A model generated the notes under the pieces. That model was given only the letters and a program-made list of their open reading frames with translations, ran no database searches and was not told where the DNA came from. A DNA stretch of 64,000 nt from Mesorhizobium caraganae (GTDB lineage: Bacteria > Pseudomonadota > Alphaproteobacteria > Rhizobiales > Rhizobiaceae), in assembly GCF_016836705.1 (NCBI RefSeq), contig NZ_JAFCGY010000013.1, forward strand, positions 87,894 to 151,893. The letters run 5' to 3'. The position numbers and the translations under genes were made by a program. Below, one piece after another: positions 1-9,637 of this stretch. Every line of letters starts with the position of its first letter. Within the stretch, counting starts at the first letter, position 1.

Positions 1-90
1 ATCGAAAGTGCGGATGCCGTGCCGGCCTTCACCGCCGCGACCTTTGCCGAGGCACTGGCTCTTGTGCCGGAGGCGCAGGAAATGGCATGA
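1..90 (+). CDS. C-terminal end of a kinase gene (partial), probably PfkB-type
   Basis: The frame is open from base 1 and stops at TGA 88-90, giving the last 29 residues of a protein that begins outside the window. The tail is alanine-rich (it ends VPEAQEMA) and has no diagnostic motif. The call rests on context: the next gene, 70 bases downstream on the same strand, is pseudouridine-5'-phosphate glycosidase, and in many bacteria that gene follows a PfkB-family pseudouridine kinase. The coding frame itself is clear; the function is inferred. Confidence 0.4.
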   Translation: MESADAVPAFTAATFAEALALVPEAQEMA

Positions 91-160
91 GGGCGGCCAA
101 TTGCCATTGCCGGAGCGCGCCGTCCAAGGGGACGCGCAGCACTTCGGACCGGAGACCGTC

Positions 161-1078
161 ATGACCCCGCAAAGCGCCCGCCCCTTCATCGACATCCACC
201 CGCCGGTGGCCGAGGCGCTCGCCGCCAGGCGCCCCGTGGTGGCGCTGGAAAGCACCATCATCACCCATGGCATGCCCTACCCCGACAATGGCGCCATGGC
301 GGCCAATGTCGAAAAGATCATTTCGGACAATGGCGCGGTGCCGGCGACGATCGCCGTGGTCGCCGGCCGCATCAAGATCGGGCTGTCGGACGGCGAGCGC
401 GAGTCGCTGGCCATGACCGGCGACGCCATGAAGCTGTCGCGCGCCGATCTCGGCTTTGCGGTTGCTGAGGGACGCACCGGCGGCACCACCGTCGCCGCCA
501 CCATGATCGCGGCCAATATGGTCGGCATCAAAGTGTTCGCCACCGGTGGCATTGGCGGCGTGCACAAGGGTGCGGAAAAAAGCTTCGACATCTCGGCCGA
601 CCTCGACGAACTGGCGCGCACGCCGGTCATCGTCGTCTCGGCCGGCGCCAAGGCGATCCTCGACATCGAAAAGACGCTGGAGGTGCTGGAGACGCGCGGC
701 GTTCCGGTCATCGGCCATGGCTGCGAAACCATGCCCGCCTTCTGGTCGCGCCAGTCGCACTTCCGCGCGCCGCTGACCCTGCACAGGCCGGAAGAGATCG
801 CGCATTTCTACAAGACCCGGGCTGCGCTGGGGCTCGGCGGCGGCATGCTGATCGCCAACCCGGTGCCGCAGGATGACGAAATCCCGGCCGACGAGATGGC
901 CGGCTATATCGAGGCCGCGCAGAAAGCGGCGGAAGTGCAGAACGTGACGGGAAAGGCGGTGACGCCGTTCCTGCTCGGAAAAATCCTGGAACTGACCGGC
1001 GGCCGGAGCTTGAAGACCAACATTGCGCTGGTGGAGAACAATGCGCGGCTGGCGGCAAGGATCGCGAAGGCGCTGTAG
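161..1078 (+). CDS. psuG: Pseudouridine-5'-phosphate glycosidase
   Basis: The protein has 305 residues, close to the family norm. It reversibly splits pseudouridine 5'-phosphate into uracil and ribose 5-phosphate in the cytoplasm, completing pseudouridine breakdown after the kinase. Family blocks seen are ALESTIITHGMPYP at about residues 28-41 and ATGGIGGVH at about 127-135, followed by the GHGCETMPAFW region. The frame is open further upstream, but ATG 161 is preceded by GGAG at 151-154 and gives the usual N-terminus, so it was chosen. It lies downstream of a probable kinase on the same strand and is likely co-transcribed with it. Confidence 0.93.
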   Translation: MTPQSARPFIDIHPPVAEALAARRPVVALESTIITHGMPYPDNGAMAANVEKIISDNGAVPATIAVVAGRIKIGLSDGERESLAMTGDAMKLSRADLGFAVAEGRTGGTTVAATMIAANMVGIKVFATGGIGGVHKGAEKSFDISADLDELARTPVIVVSAGAKAILDIEKTLEVLETRGVPVIGHGCETMPAFWSRQSHFRAPLTLHRPEEIAHFYKTRAALGLGGGMLIANPVPQDDEIPADEMAGYIEAAQKAAEVQNVTGKAVTPFLLGKILELTGGRSLKTNIALVENNARLAARIAKAL

Positions 1079-1102
1079 TGCCGCCACTCGACGGTACATG
1101 GT

Positions 1103-1426
1103 TCACTGGCCCGCTCGCCGCCCCGCCTCATAGGCCCGGCGCGCCCAGACAATCATCTCGTCGGGATCGTCAAAGGCGCTGTCGGGGATGCTCCAATACG
1201 GCATGGCAACCAGTTTGCCGTGGCGCGAGCCGGTGTAGGTCCATTGCTTGCAGCCGGCGGCTTCGAAGTCGGGCGCGCTTTGCTCGTCGGCCTTGAGCAG
1301 CAATTCGCCGCGCAGCACGATGGCAACGATGACGCCATCGAAATAGATGCCCTTGCCGCCGAACAGTTTTCGGATCGAGACTGGGCCGAGGCCTTCGAAC
1401 AGTTCGGCGATGCGTTCATTGTCCAT
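1103..1426 (-). CDS. TfoX N-terminal domain protein
   Basis: This 107-residue protein matches the TfoX/Sxy N-terminal domain: it has the early SIRKLFGGKGIYFDG block (about residues 17-31), a central LRGELLLKAD strand and the PYWSIPDSAFDDP segment (about 76-88). Full-length TfoX/Sxy promotes competence in gamma-proteobacteria. Stand-alone N-domain proteins like this one are common in Rhizobiales and their role is not established. It is convergent with psuG (24 bases between stops) and divergent from the GFA-family gene. Confidence 0.8.
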   Translation of the reverse strand: MDNERIAELFEGLGPVSIRKLFGGKGIYFDGVIVAIVLRGELLLKADEQSAPDFEAAGCKQWTYTGSRHGKLVAMPYWSIPDSAFDDPDEMIVWARRAYEAGRRAGQ

Positions 1427-1515
1427 GCCGCGATCATGTCATCGCGATCTTGCCTTGTCATTGCCGCAACCAAAACCATGCTGACAAGTTGAGAGCCATC
1501 CGTCGGAGTTTTGCC

Positions 1516-2013
1516 ATGCCGCTTCTGCTCAAAGGGTCCTGCCGCTGCGATGCCGTCAATTTCGAGGTGGAAAGCCACACGCCGGTGCCGTTCATGCTGT
1601 GCTACTGCTCGATCTGCCGCAAGCAGCAGGGCGGCGGCGGTTTCGCCATCAATCTCGGCGCCGATTACAAGACGCTGAAGATCAGGGGCAAGCGCAGCCT
1701 CGGCGTCTTTCGTGCCGAGATCGAGGACGACGAGCATCCAACGTGCGAAATTTCGTCGGGCGAGCGCAATTTCTGCAAGAAATGCGGATCGGCGCTGTGG
1801 CTCTACGATCCGACCTGGCCGGATCTGGTGCACCCTTTCGCCTCGGCGATCGACAGCGATCTGCCGAAGCCGCCGGAAAAGGTGCATCTGATGCTGAAAT
1901 ACAAGGCGAGCTGGGTCGAGCCGGAGATCGGCAAAAAGGATAAGGTCTTCGACGTCTATCCCGAGGAATCGATCGCCGACTGGCACAAGCGGACAGGGAT
2001 GTGGGTCAAATAG
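1516..2013 (+). CDS. GFA family protein (Mss4-fold zinc protein)
   Basis: The protein has 165 residues. It carries the zinc ligands of the glutathione-dependent formaldehyde-activating enzyme (GFA) family: GSCRCDAV near residue 8, CYCSICRK near 33 and FCKKCGSALW near 90. Members bind structural and catalytic zinc, but most are not true formaldehyde-activating enzymes, so no substrate is assigned. ATG 1516 was chosen over an upstream in-frame position because it puts the first Cys motif right after a short beta-strand, as in the family. It is monocistronic and diverges from the TfoX-like gene. Confidence 0.85.
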   Translation: MPLLLKGSCRCDAVNFEVESHTPVPFMLCYCSICRKQQGGGGFAINLGADYKTLKIRGKRSLGVFRAEIEDDEHPTCEISSGERNFCKKCGSALWLYDPTWPDLVHPFASAIDSDLPKPPEKVHLMLKYKASWVEPEIGKKDKVFDVYPEESIADWHKRTGMWVK

Positions 2014-2017
2014 CCTT

Positions 2018-2105
2018 CTTCGCCCCGTTTACGGGGAGGTAAGGAGTGGTCCGCGCAGCGGACGAAAAGCCAATTGCTTGGCTTTTCGAATGACGAACGC
2101 CGGCA
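2018..2105 (+). repeat. Dispersed repeat with an AAAAGCCAA/TTGGCTTTT hairpin, copy 1
   Basis: After a small CCCCG-TTTA-CGGGG hairpin (2023-2036) comes a perfect 11-bp stem, CGAAAAGCCAA (2063-2073) and TTGGCTTTTCG (2078-2088), with loop TTGC. The flanks (GGAGTGGTC before, GAACGCC after) are repeated in inverted orientation at 4403-4458. The element sits just downstream of the GFA-family gene and may also act as its transcript end. Confidence 0.75.
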
Positions 2106-2160
2106 GCGGGGCGGCGCTAGCTTTGGAAGGCGTGATGCGACCTCGGATAAGCTGGTGCTG

Positions 2161-2210
2161 CCCCTCATCCGTCACTTCGTGACACCTTCTCCCCGTGAAC
2201 GGGGCGAAGG
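2161..2210 (+). repeat. Double-hairpin dispersed repeat, copy A
   Basis: Two adjacent stems are seen: GTCAC-TTC-GTGAC (2171-2183) and an 11-bp stem with one mismatch, CCTTCTCCCCG-TGAA-CGGGGCGAAGG (2185-2210). The same layout, preceded by CACCC or CCCCTC, recurs at 56654-56687 and 63744-63778. Elements of this kind are scattered between genes in Rhizobiales. It lies 9 bases beyond the stop codon of sufA, read from the minus strand. Confidence 0.7.
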
Positions 2211-2218
2211 AAGAGATG

Positions 2219-2599
2219 TCAGGCCGATGCGCGCGCTTCTGCCAGCGCCTTCAGATCGGCCGGCTTCAGCTCGACGGATTCGCCGCAGCCGCAGGCCGAA
2301 CTCTGGTTCGGGTTGTGGAAGGTGAAGCCGGTGCGCAGCGTCGTCTGCTCGAAATCCATCTCGGTGCCGAACAGGAAAAGGGCTGCCTCGGGCGCGACAT
2401 AGACATGGGCGCCGTCGCGCTCGATGTGGTCGTCCTTGGTGTTGGGCTCGGTCACCAGGTCGACTGTGTATTCCATGCCGGCGCAGCCGCCCTTCTTGAT
2501 GCCCAAGCGGATGCCATGCGCATTGTCACGCGTGGCGACGATCTCGCGCACCCGGTCGGCGGCCTTTTCGGTCATCGTGATGACGGCGAAGCGTCCCAT
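2219..2599 (-). CDS. sufA: A-type iron-sulfur carrier SufA
   Basis: This 126-residue HesB/IscA-family protein has the three conserved cysteines that hold the cluster: one in KKGGCAGMEY (about residues 35-44) and two in the SACGCGES tail motif near 105-112. It accepts Fe-S clusters from the SufBCD scaffold and passes them to apoproteins. ATG 2599 follows a strong GGAAGAGGAAAA ribosome site, so an in-frame upstream extension was dropped. It is the last gene of the suf operon, 105 bases after sufT. Confidence 0.93.
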   Translation of the reverse strand: MGRFAVITMTEKAADRVREIVATRDNAHGIRLGIKKGGCAGMEYTVDLVTEPNTKDDHIERDGAHVYVAPEAALFLFGTEMDFEQTTLRTGFTFHNPNQSSACGCGESVELKPADLKALAEARASA

Positions 2600-2704
2600 T
2601 CTTTTTCCTCTTCCATTCCATGCAGGTTCAAGGCCCGCCGAATGATTCCTCACCTAAAATGGTGAAGTTTTACCACTGGCGCAAGTACGCCAGCCTCTGC
2701 CAGC

Positions 2705-3106
2705 CTAGTACCAACCGACCGCCACCTGCGCCTCTTCCGACATGCGGTCGGGGGACCAGGGCGGGTCGAAGGTCATGTTGACCTCGACGCCGGAGACGCC
2801 TTCGACGGCGCCGACGGCGTTTTCCACCCAGCCCGGCATTTCGCCGGCCACCGGGCAGCCGGGCGCGGTCAGCGTCATGTCGATCTTGACCGAGCGGTCG
2901 TCCTCGATGTCGATCCTGTAGATCAGGCCGAGCTCGTAGATGTCGGCCGGGATTTCCGGGTCGTAGACCGTCTTCAGCGCCGAGACGATATCGTCGGTCA
3001 GCCGCGCCAGTTCATCGGCCGGAATGGTCGAAGCTGAAACCAGCGGATTGATGGCCGCTTCCGGCGCGGTCTCTGTGGTGTGGCTCGCATCATCCATGGT
3101 CATCAT
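2705..3106 (-). CDS. sufT: SufT-like DUF59/MIP18 Fe-S assembly factor
   Basis: The protein has 133 residues with one DUF59 domain after a Thr/Ala-rich N-terminal stretch of about 30 residues. Family marks are KTVYDPEIPADIYELGL (about 45-61) and the cysteine motif TAPGCPVAGEMP (about 80-91). SufT proteins assist Fe-S maturation in the SUF pathway. The start overlaps the sufS stop as ATGA (3106-3103), so the two are translationally coupled; a second ATG follows immediately and could equally be used. Confidence 0.9.
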   Translation of the reverse strand: MMTMDDASHTTETAPEAAINPLVSASTIPADELARLTDDIVSALKTVYDPEIPADIYELGLIYRIDIEDDRSVKIDMTLTAPGCPVAGEMPGWVENAVGAVEGVSGVEVNMTFDPPWSPDRMSEEAQVAVGWY

Positions 3107-4344
3107 CCAAAGAACTTGCGCGCTTTTTCAAGCGCTTCGGCCAAAGCGTCGACTTCGGCCCTTGTATTATACATGCCGAACGATGCCCTGCATGTGGAGG
3201 TTACGCCAAAGCGTTTCAACAGCGGCTGGGCGCAATGGGTGCCGGCGCGGACCGCCACGCCTTGCCTGTCTATCACCATCGACACGTCATGGGCGTGAAT
3301 GCCCTGCAATTCGAACGAGATGATGGCGCCCTTGCCGGGGGCATCGCCGAAGATGCGCAGTGAATTGATGGCGCGCAGCCGTTCATGCGCATAGGTCTTG
3401 AGATCGGCCTCGTGGGCGGCAATGCGCTCGCGGCCGATTTTTTCCATGTACTCCAGTGCTGCACCGAGGCCAATCGCCTGCACGATCGGCGGCGTGCCGG
3501 CCTCGAAGCGATGCGGCGGCTCGTTATAGGTGACGATGTCTTCCGTCACCTCCTCGATCATCTCGCCGCCGCCCATGAAGGGGCGCATGCCCTGCAGAAT
3601 GTCCTTTTTGCCGTAGAGCACGCCGATGCCGGAGGGCCCGTAGACCTTGTGGCCGGTGAAGACGAAGAAGTCGCAGTCGAGATCCTGGACGTCGATCGGC
3701 ATATGCACGGCGCTCTGGCTGCCGTCGACCAGCACCGGAATGCCGCGGGCATGCGCGATGCGCACGATCTCCTTGATCGGCGTCACCGTGCCCAGCGCAT
3801 TCGACATCTGAGTGATGGCGACGAGCTTCGTCTTGCTGGTCAGGCGCTTTTCGAATTCCTCGATGTGGAAGACGCCGAGATCGTCGACCGGAACCCAGAC
3901 CAGCTTGGCGCCCTGGCGTTCGCGGATGAAATGCCACGGCACGATGTTGGAGTGGTGCTCCATGATCGACAGCACGATCTCGTCGCCCTCGCCGATGTTG
4001 GGCATGCCATAGCCGTAAGCGACGGTGTTGATGGCGGCTGTCGTGTTCGAGGTGAAGACGATGTTGTCGATGCTCGGCGCGTTGAGGAAGCGACGCACCG
4101 TCTCGCGCGCCTTTTCATAGGCGTCGGTCGCGGCGTTGGACAGGAAATGCAGGCCGCGATGGACGTTGGCGTATTCCTGGGAATAGGCGTGCTGGATCGT
4201 ATCCAGCACCACCTGAGGCTTCTGTGCCGAGGCGCCATTGTCGAGATAGACGAGCGGTTTGCCGTAGACTTCGCGCGACAGGATCGGGAAGTCGCGGCGG
4301 ATCGCCTCGACGTCGTAAGGGGTGGTTTCGAGTTTCTGGTCCAT
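3103..4344 (-). CDS. sufS: Cysteine desulfurase SufS (group II)
   Basis: The 413-residue PLP enzyme removes sulfur from cysteine for the SufBCD scaffold. It shows FTGHKVYGPSG, holding the PLP lysine (about 232), and RAGTHCAQPLLKRF, holding the catalytic cysteine (about 368) in the short loop typical of group II enzymes. ATG 4344, preceded by a GACGGA-type ribosome site, gives the standard start; eight upstream in-frame codons were ignored. No sufE or sufU partner is in the window. A 115-base spacer containing a hairpin repeat separates it from sufD, so its level may differ from that of the upstream suf genes. Confidence 0.94.
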   Translation of the reverse strand: MDQKLETTPYDVEAIRRDFPILSREVYGKPLVYLDNGASAQKPQVVLDTIQHAYSQEYANVHRGLHFLSNAATDAYEKARETVRRFLNAPSIDNIVFTSNTTAAINTVAYGYGMPNIGEGDEIVLSIMEHHSNIVPWHFIRERQGAKLVWVPVDDLGVFHIEEFEKRLTSKTKLVAITQMSNALGTVTPIKEIVRIAHARGIPVLVDGSQSAVHMPIDVQDLDCDFFVFTGHKVYGPSGIGVLYGKKDILQGMRPFMGGGEMIEEVTEDIVTYNEPPHRFEAGTPPIVQAIGLGAALEYMEKIGRERIAAHEADLKTYAHERLRAINSLRIFGDAPGKGAIISFELQGIHAHDVSMVIDRQGVAVRAGTHCAQPLLKRFGVTSTCRASFGMYNTRAEVDALAEALEKARKFFG

Positions 4345-4402
4345 CGTCCGTCTTTCGATACCCGGCACCAGCGTTGGCCGGCCCTTCGCTATGGCTCCGG
4401 GC

Positions 4403-4458
4403 GTTCTTCGCTCAAAAAGCCAAATCGTTGGCTTTTTGCCGGCTACGCCGACCGCTCC
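4403..4458 (-). repeat. Dispersed AAAAGCCAA hairpin repeat inside the suf operon, copy 2
   Basis: A perfect 10-bp stem AAAAAGCCAA (4414-4423) / TTGGCTTTTT (4428-4437) with a 4-base loop sits between sufD and sufS. Read on the minus strand, its flanks match copy 1 at 2018-2105: GGAG(C/T)GGTC before the stem and GAACGCC after it. It begins directly after the sufD TGA. The T-rich right arm makes it a plausible partial terminator or RNA-processing site. Confidence 0.75.
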
Positions 4459-5745
4459 TCACCCATGCGCCACGAACCAGTCGTCCAGCCTTGTTTCCAG
4501 GGCTTCGACGATCGCCTCGTCGTCCAGTTCCTCGATCACTTCGGCCACAAACGCCTTCACCAGAAGTCCGCGGGCGCTCTTCTCGTCGATGCCGCGTGCC
4601 ATCAGATAGAACAGATGGTTGTGGTCGATCTCGGTGACGGTGGCGCCGTGGCCGCAGATGACGTCGTCGGCGAAGATTTCCAGCTCCGGCTTGGTCGAGA
4701 ACTCGCCATCATCCGACAGGAGCAGCGTGTTGCAGGCCATCTTGGCGTTGGTCTTCTGCGCGTATTGATGAACGTTGATGCGACCCTGGAAGACGCCGCG
4801 CGCCTTTCCGGTCACGACATTGCGGATCACTTCCGTCGAGGTCGTGTGCGGCACGGCATGGTCGAGCACCATGGTCACGTCTGTATGGGTGTCGCCGGCC
4901 AGAAGGTTGATGCCGCGCAATTTGAAGTCGGCGCCTTCGCCCGTCGTCCTGACGACGATCTCCTGGCGGACTAGCTTGCCGCCGGCATTCATGAAGAACA
5001 CGGTCAGCTTCGAATTCTTGCCGAGATGCGCCTTGAACTGCGCAAGATGCGTGGCCGTTTCCGGCTGTTCCTGGACGATCAGCCAGGTCACCTCGGCGCC
5101 CTCGCCCAGAACGACCTGGCTGACGGAGCTGCCCAGTGCCGCGCCCTCGCCGGCCTGACGCTCGACGATAGCAGCTTTGGCGCCGGCGCCGACGCGCACG
5201 GGAAAGCGCACATGCACCTGGCCGCCGGCTTGCAGGTTCTGCAATTCGATGGGCTTTTCCAGTTGGGCGCCATCGGCGATGTCGACGAAATAGCCGTCGG
5301 CGACAAAGGCGGTGTTCAGCGCGCCGATGGCGTCATCGCTGCCATAGGGATCGAGGCCCGGAGCAATCGAGCCGTCGGTCAGCTTTTCCGACAGGCGCTG
5401 GACGGTCACGCCTTCGATCGCGGGGAATTTCGCGCCGGAGACGCCGTTCAGCACGGCCAGGATGGCGGAGCCTTCGACGATGGGCGGCAACGCTTTGGTG
5501 GCGGCCGTAGAATCGAATGCCGGCACCGACGTCAGCAGGCGGCGCAGATCCGTATAGTGCCAGGATTCGAGGCGCCGAGTCGGCAAGCCGTGCTTGATCG
5601 CCTCGATGGCGTCGTCGCGCTTCAGCGTCACCGCGCCGTCGCCCGGCAGCAGCGACAGCCGCTCGCCGAAGGCGTCGATCAGCGCCGTCTCGGCCTGTGT
5701 GCGCTGGGGTATCGAATGCATGTTCATCAGCTTCGCCTCTGGCAT
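4459..5745 (-). CDS. sufD: Fe-S cluster assembly protein SufD
   Basis: The 428-residue protein has the SufB/SufD beta-helix fold, seen in the C-terminal part with ARGVFQGRINVHQYAQKT and FADDVICGHGATVTEID near residues 315-390. SufD joins SufB and SufC to form the SufBC2D scaffold on which clusters are built. The start at 5745 lies one base from the sufC stop; an internal ATG six codons on (MNMHS) has a GAGG site and is a possible alternative. It is co-transcribed with sufB and sufC. Confidence 0.94.
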   Translation of the reverse strand: MPEAKLMNMHSIPQRTQAETALIDAFGERLSLLPGDGAVTLKRDDAIEAIKHGLPTRRLESWHYTDLRRLLTSVPAFDSTAATKALPPIVEGSAILAVLNGVSGAKFPAIEGVTVQRLSEKLTDGSIAPGLDPYGSDDAIGALNTAFVADGYFVDIADGAQLEKPIELQNLQAGGQVHVRFPVRVGAGAKAAIVERQAGEGAALGSSVSQVVLGEGAEVTWLIVQEQPETATHLAQFKAHLGKNSKLTVFFMNAGGKLVRQEIVVRTTGEGADFKLRGINLLAGDTHTDVTMVLDHAVPHTTSTEVIRNVVTGKARGVFQGRINVHQYAQKTNAKMACNTLLLSDDGEFSTKPELEIFADDVICGHGATVTEIDHNHLFYLMARGIDEKSARGLLVKAFVAEVIEELDDEAIVEALETRLDDWFVAHG

Positions 5746-5746
5746 C

Positions 5747-6502
5747 TCACGCGGCTTCGCCGATCACGCCGGCATAGCCGTTGGCTTCGAGATCGAGTGC
5801 CAGCGACTTGTCGCCGGACTTGATCACCTGGCCCTTGTAAAGCACGTGCACGCTATCCGGCACGATGTGCTCGAGCAGACGCTGGTAGTGGGTGATGACG
5901 ACGATGGCGCGCTCCGGCGAACGCAGCGCGTTGACGCCGTCCGAGACGATCTTCAGCGCATCAATGTCGAGGCCGGAATCGGTCTCGTCGAGCACGCAGA
6001 GTCTCGGCTCCAAGAGCTTCATCTGCAGGATCTCGGCGCGCTTCTTCTCGCCGCCGGAGAAGCCGACATTGAGCGGCCGCTTCAGCATCGCCATGTCCAT
6101 GTTGAGCGAGGCGGCCGCTTCCTTCACCCGCTTCAGGAATTCCGGGATCTTCAACGGCTCTTCGCCGCGCGCCTTGCGCTGCTCGTTCATCGCCACCTTC
6201 AGGAATTCCATGGTCGCGACGCCCGGTATCTCCATCGGATACTGGAAGGCGAGGAAGATGCCCGCGGTGGCGCGCTCGGCCGGGTCCATTTCGAGGACGG
6301 ACTGGCCGTTGTAGAGGATGTCGCCTTCGGTGACCTCATAGTCCTCGCGGCCGGCGAGGATGTAGGACAGCGTCGACTTGCCCGAGCCGTTCGGGCCCAT
6401 GATGGCGGCGACCTCGCCGGCTTTCACCGTCAGGTTCAGGCCGCGGATGATCTCGGTGCCGTCATCGACGATGCGGGCATGCAGGTTCTTGATCTCAAGC
6501 AT
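5747..6502 (-). CDS. sufC: Fe-S assembly ATPase SufC
   Basis: This 251-residue ABC-type ATPase is soluble and drives the SufBC2D scaffold. It shows Walker A GPNGSGKST (about residues 37-45), the signature FSGGEKKR near 150 and the SufC-type Walker B CVLDETDSGLD near 170. ATG 6502 has a ribosome site (AGGAAAG). Its stop lies one base before the sufD start. Confidence 0.96.
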   Translation of the reverse strand: MLEIKNLHARIVDDGTEIIRGLNLTVKAGEVAAIMGPNGSGKSTLSYILAGREDYEVTEGDILYNGQSVLEMDPAERATAGIFLAFQYPMEIPGVATMEFLKVAMNEQRKARGEEPLKIPEFLKRVKEAAASLNMDMAMLKRPLNVGFSGGEKKRAEILQMKLLEPRLCVLDETDSGLDIDALKIVSDGVNALRSPERAIVVITHYQRLLEHIVPDSVHVLYKGQVIKSGDKSLALDLEANGYAGVIGEAA

Positions 6503-6529
6503 TCTTTTCTTTCCTGAATATCTCTCCGG

Positions 6530-8047
<1,518 letters not shown>

Positions 8048-8233
8048 AAGCGTTCTCCATCCACGCCGGGGTCAAGGCCCGACAGTTTTCAAACTATGGC
8101 ATCGCAAACGGGCGCCCCTGGGGCGTCGGAAGCGGCGTAAGTTCCATATAGTGCGTCTCGACCGGGAATTCACCCGGCCACTTGCAAACGCACGGCTCTA
8201 CCAGGCCGCGAGGCCTGAATTTCTTTCGCCGCC

Positions 8234-9397
8234 TCAGGCGGCTTGTTCCCTGCCCGCCCGGCGCTGGGCAATACCCGCCAGCGCAGTACGGAACAGTTCG
8301 ATATCAGCAGCACTCGTTGCCTGCCCGATGGACACGCGCAAAGCGCCGAGACTGTCGCCGTAACCCATGGCCTTCAGCACATGGCTCGGCCCGACCTTGC
8401 CCGACGAACAGGCAGATCCCGCCGACAGCGCCACGCCGGCCAGATCGAAAGCGATCTGCGCCGTCTCGGCCTTGACGCCGGGAATAGCGAAGAATGTCGT
8501 GTTGGCAAGCCTTGGCGCACCGGTTCCGAAGATTTCTGTGTCCGGCACCAGTGTTTTGATGATGGTTTCGACCTCGTCGCGGCGAACCCGCACCCCGTCC
8601 ATGGTCTGCAATCCGGCCAGAGCCTGCTGTGCAACGGCGCCAAAGCCGGCGATGGCCGCCAGGTTTTCGGTGCCGCCGCGATGGCCCTTTTCCTGGCCGC
8701 CGCCATTGATCAGCGGCTTCGGCATCATCAGATCGGCCGCGGCAACAATCGCGCCGACGCCTTTGGGACCACCAATCTTATGCGAAGACAGAATCAAATA
8801 GTCGGCGTAACCCGCTGAAATATCAATGGAAACGCGGCCCACCGCTTGCACCGCGTCGACCACCAGAATGCCGCCAGCCGCCTTGACGATTGCGGCGATG
8901 GCCTCGACCGGCTGGATGACGCCGGTCTCGTTGTTGGCGGCATGGATTGCCACCAGCGGCAGGCCTTCAGCCTTGTCATGCGTGGCCAGAGTGGCTGTCA
9001 GTTGAGCGAGATTGGCGATGCCGTTGGCATCGACACCGATCCGCGTCACCTGCGCGGCCGGAAAACGGCCGCCATTGAGCAGGCAAGGATGATCGGCTTC
9101 GCAGACATAGAGCCGGCTCATGGGCACAGTGCCGCGGCCCATCTGCCAATCCGGCGTCAAAAGCGTCGAGGCAGCCTCGGTCGCGCCTGAGGTGAACACG
9201 ACATGTTCGGGTTTCGCATTGACCAGCACCGCCACGTCGCGCCTGGCGTTCTCGATCAGCCGGCGCGCCGCGCGGCCCTCGGCATGCACCGACGACGGAT
9301 TGGCGACGAGATCGAGCGCCGCAATCATCGCCTCACGCGCCTCGGTGACGAGCGGCGCGCTGGCATTGTAGTCAAGATAGGCGCGTGCTGCGGCCAT
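8234..9397 (-). CDS. Cysteine desulfurase, NifS/IscS group I
   Basis: The 387-residue PLP enzyme is a second desulfurase and the first gene of the suf transcript. The PLP lysine sits in SSHKIGGPKGVGA (about 203-215). The longer flexible cysteine loop SAGSACSSGKVGPSH (near 325) marks it as group I, unlike sufS. Group I enzymes pass sulfur to IscU-like scaffolds, tRNA thiolation or SUF. Having both classes in one operon is usual in Rhizobiales. The start ATG 9397 has only a weak ribosome site (GAGCG). Confidence 0.9.
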   Translation of the reverse strand: MAAARAYLDYNASAPLVTEAREAMIAALDLVANPSSVHAEGRAARRLIENARRDVAVLVNAKPEHVVFTSGATEAASTLLTPDWQMGRGTVPMSRLYVCEADHPCLLNGGRFPAAQVTRIGVDANGIANLAQLTATLATHDKAEGLPLVAIHAANNETGVIQPVEAIAAIVKAAGGILVVDAVQAVGRVSIDISAGYADYLILSSHKIGGPKGVGAIVAAADLMMPKPLINGGGQEKGHRGGTENLAAIAGFGAVAQQALAGLQTMDGVRVRRDEVETIIKTLVPDTEIFGTGAPRLANTTFFAIPGVKAETAQIAFDLAGVALSAGSACSSGKVGPSHVLKAMGYGDSLGALRVSIGQATSAADIELFRTALAGIAQRRAGREQAA

Positions 9398-9450
9398 TTT
9401 CGCTCAATCGATCCCGTCAAAACCCATTCCGCAGGGATAGCGCGTTATTT

Positions 9451-9466
9451 CCTTGAAATTGCAAGG
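9451..9466. promoter_or_regulatory. 16-bp palindrome upstream of the suf operon
   Basis: CCTTGAAATTGCAAGG is an inverted repeat (CCTTG...CAAGG, with AATT at the centre) lying 54 bases upstream of the desulfurase start. On the minus strand a TTGCCT and a TAACGC hexamer 16 bases apart overlap it, so it could be an operator over the promoter. The protein is unknown; an Rrf2-type regulator (RirA or IscR) would fit the pathway. Confidence 0.4.
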
Positions 9467-9529
9467 CAAGACGTCCTATTTACGCGGCTTGCGGTGGGGA
9501 TGGCCGAGCCGTTACGGCTGGCTATCCAG

Positions 9530-9546
9530 TTTTGAACAATTCTAAA
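9530..9546. promoter_or_regulatory. ICE-like box (Irr iron-control element)
   Basis: TTTTGAACAATTCTAAA differs by one base from a perfect TTTAGAA-N3-TTCTAAA dyad, the form of the iron control element bound by Irr in Rhizobiales. It lies 133 bases upstream of the first suf gene and 92 bases upstream of the divergent hydrolase. Iron control of the suf operon is the natural reading; binding is inferred. Confidence 0.6.
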
Positions 9547-9637
9547 CTAGCTTCTAAGAAGACGCTCGCCCTGCGTCAAGGCCAGAGGAAAGAGTTGTTC
9601 CGGGCGCCGCGCATTCTTATGCCACGTGGAGTATTTT

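Noticed and set aside
3385..4974. Long open frame on the plus strand opposite sufS and sufD (529 codons)
   Set aside because: It is antisense to two certain genes, Arg/Asp/His-rich and has no domain. Long antisense frames are expected from codon bias at this G+C content; similar frames opposite the AsmA-like gene (17662-19563) and lon (49612-50832) were rejected for the same reason.
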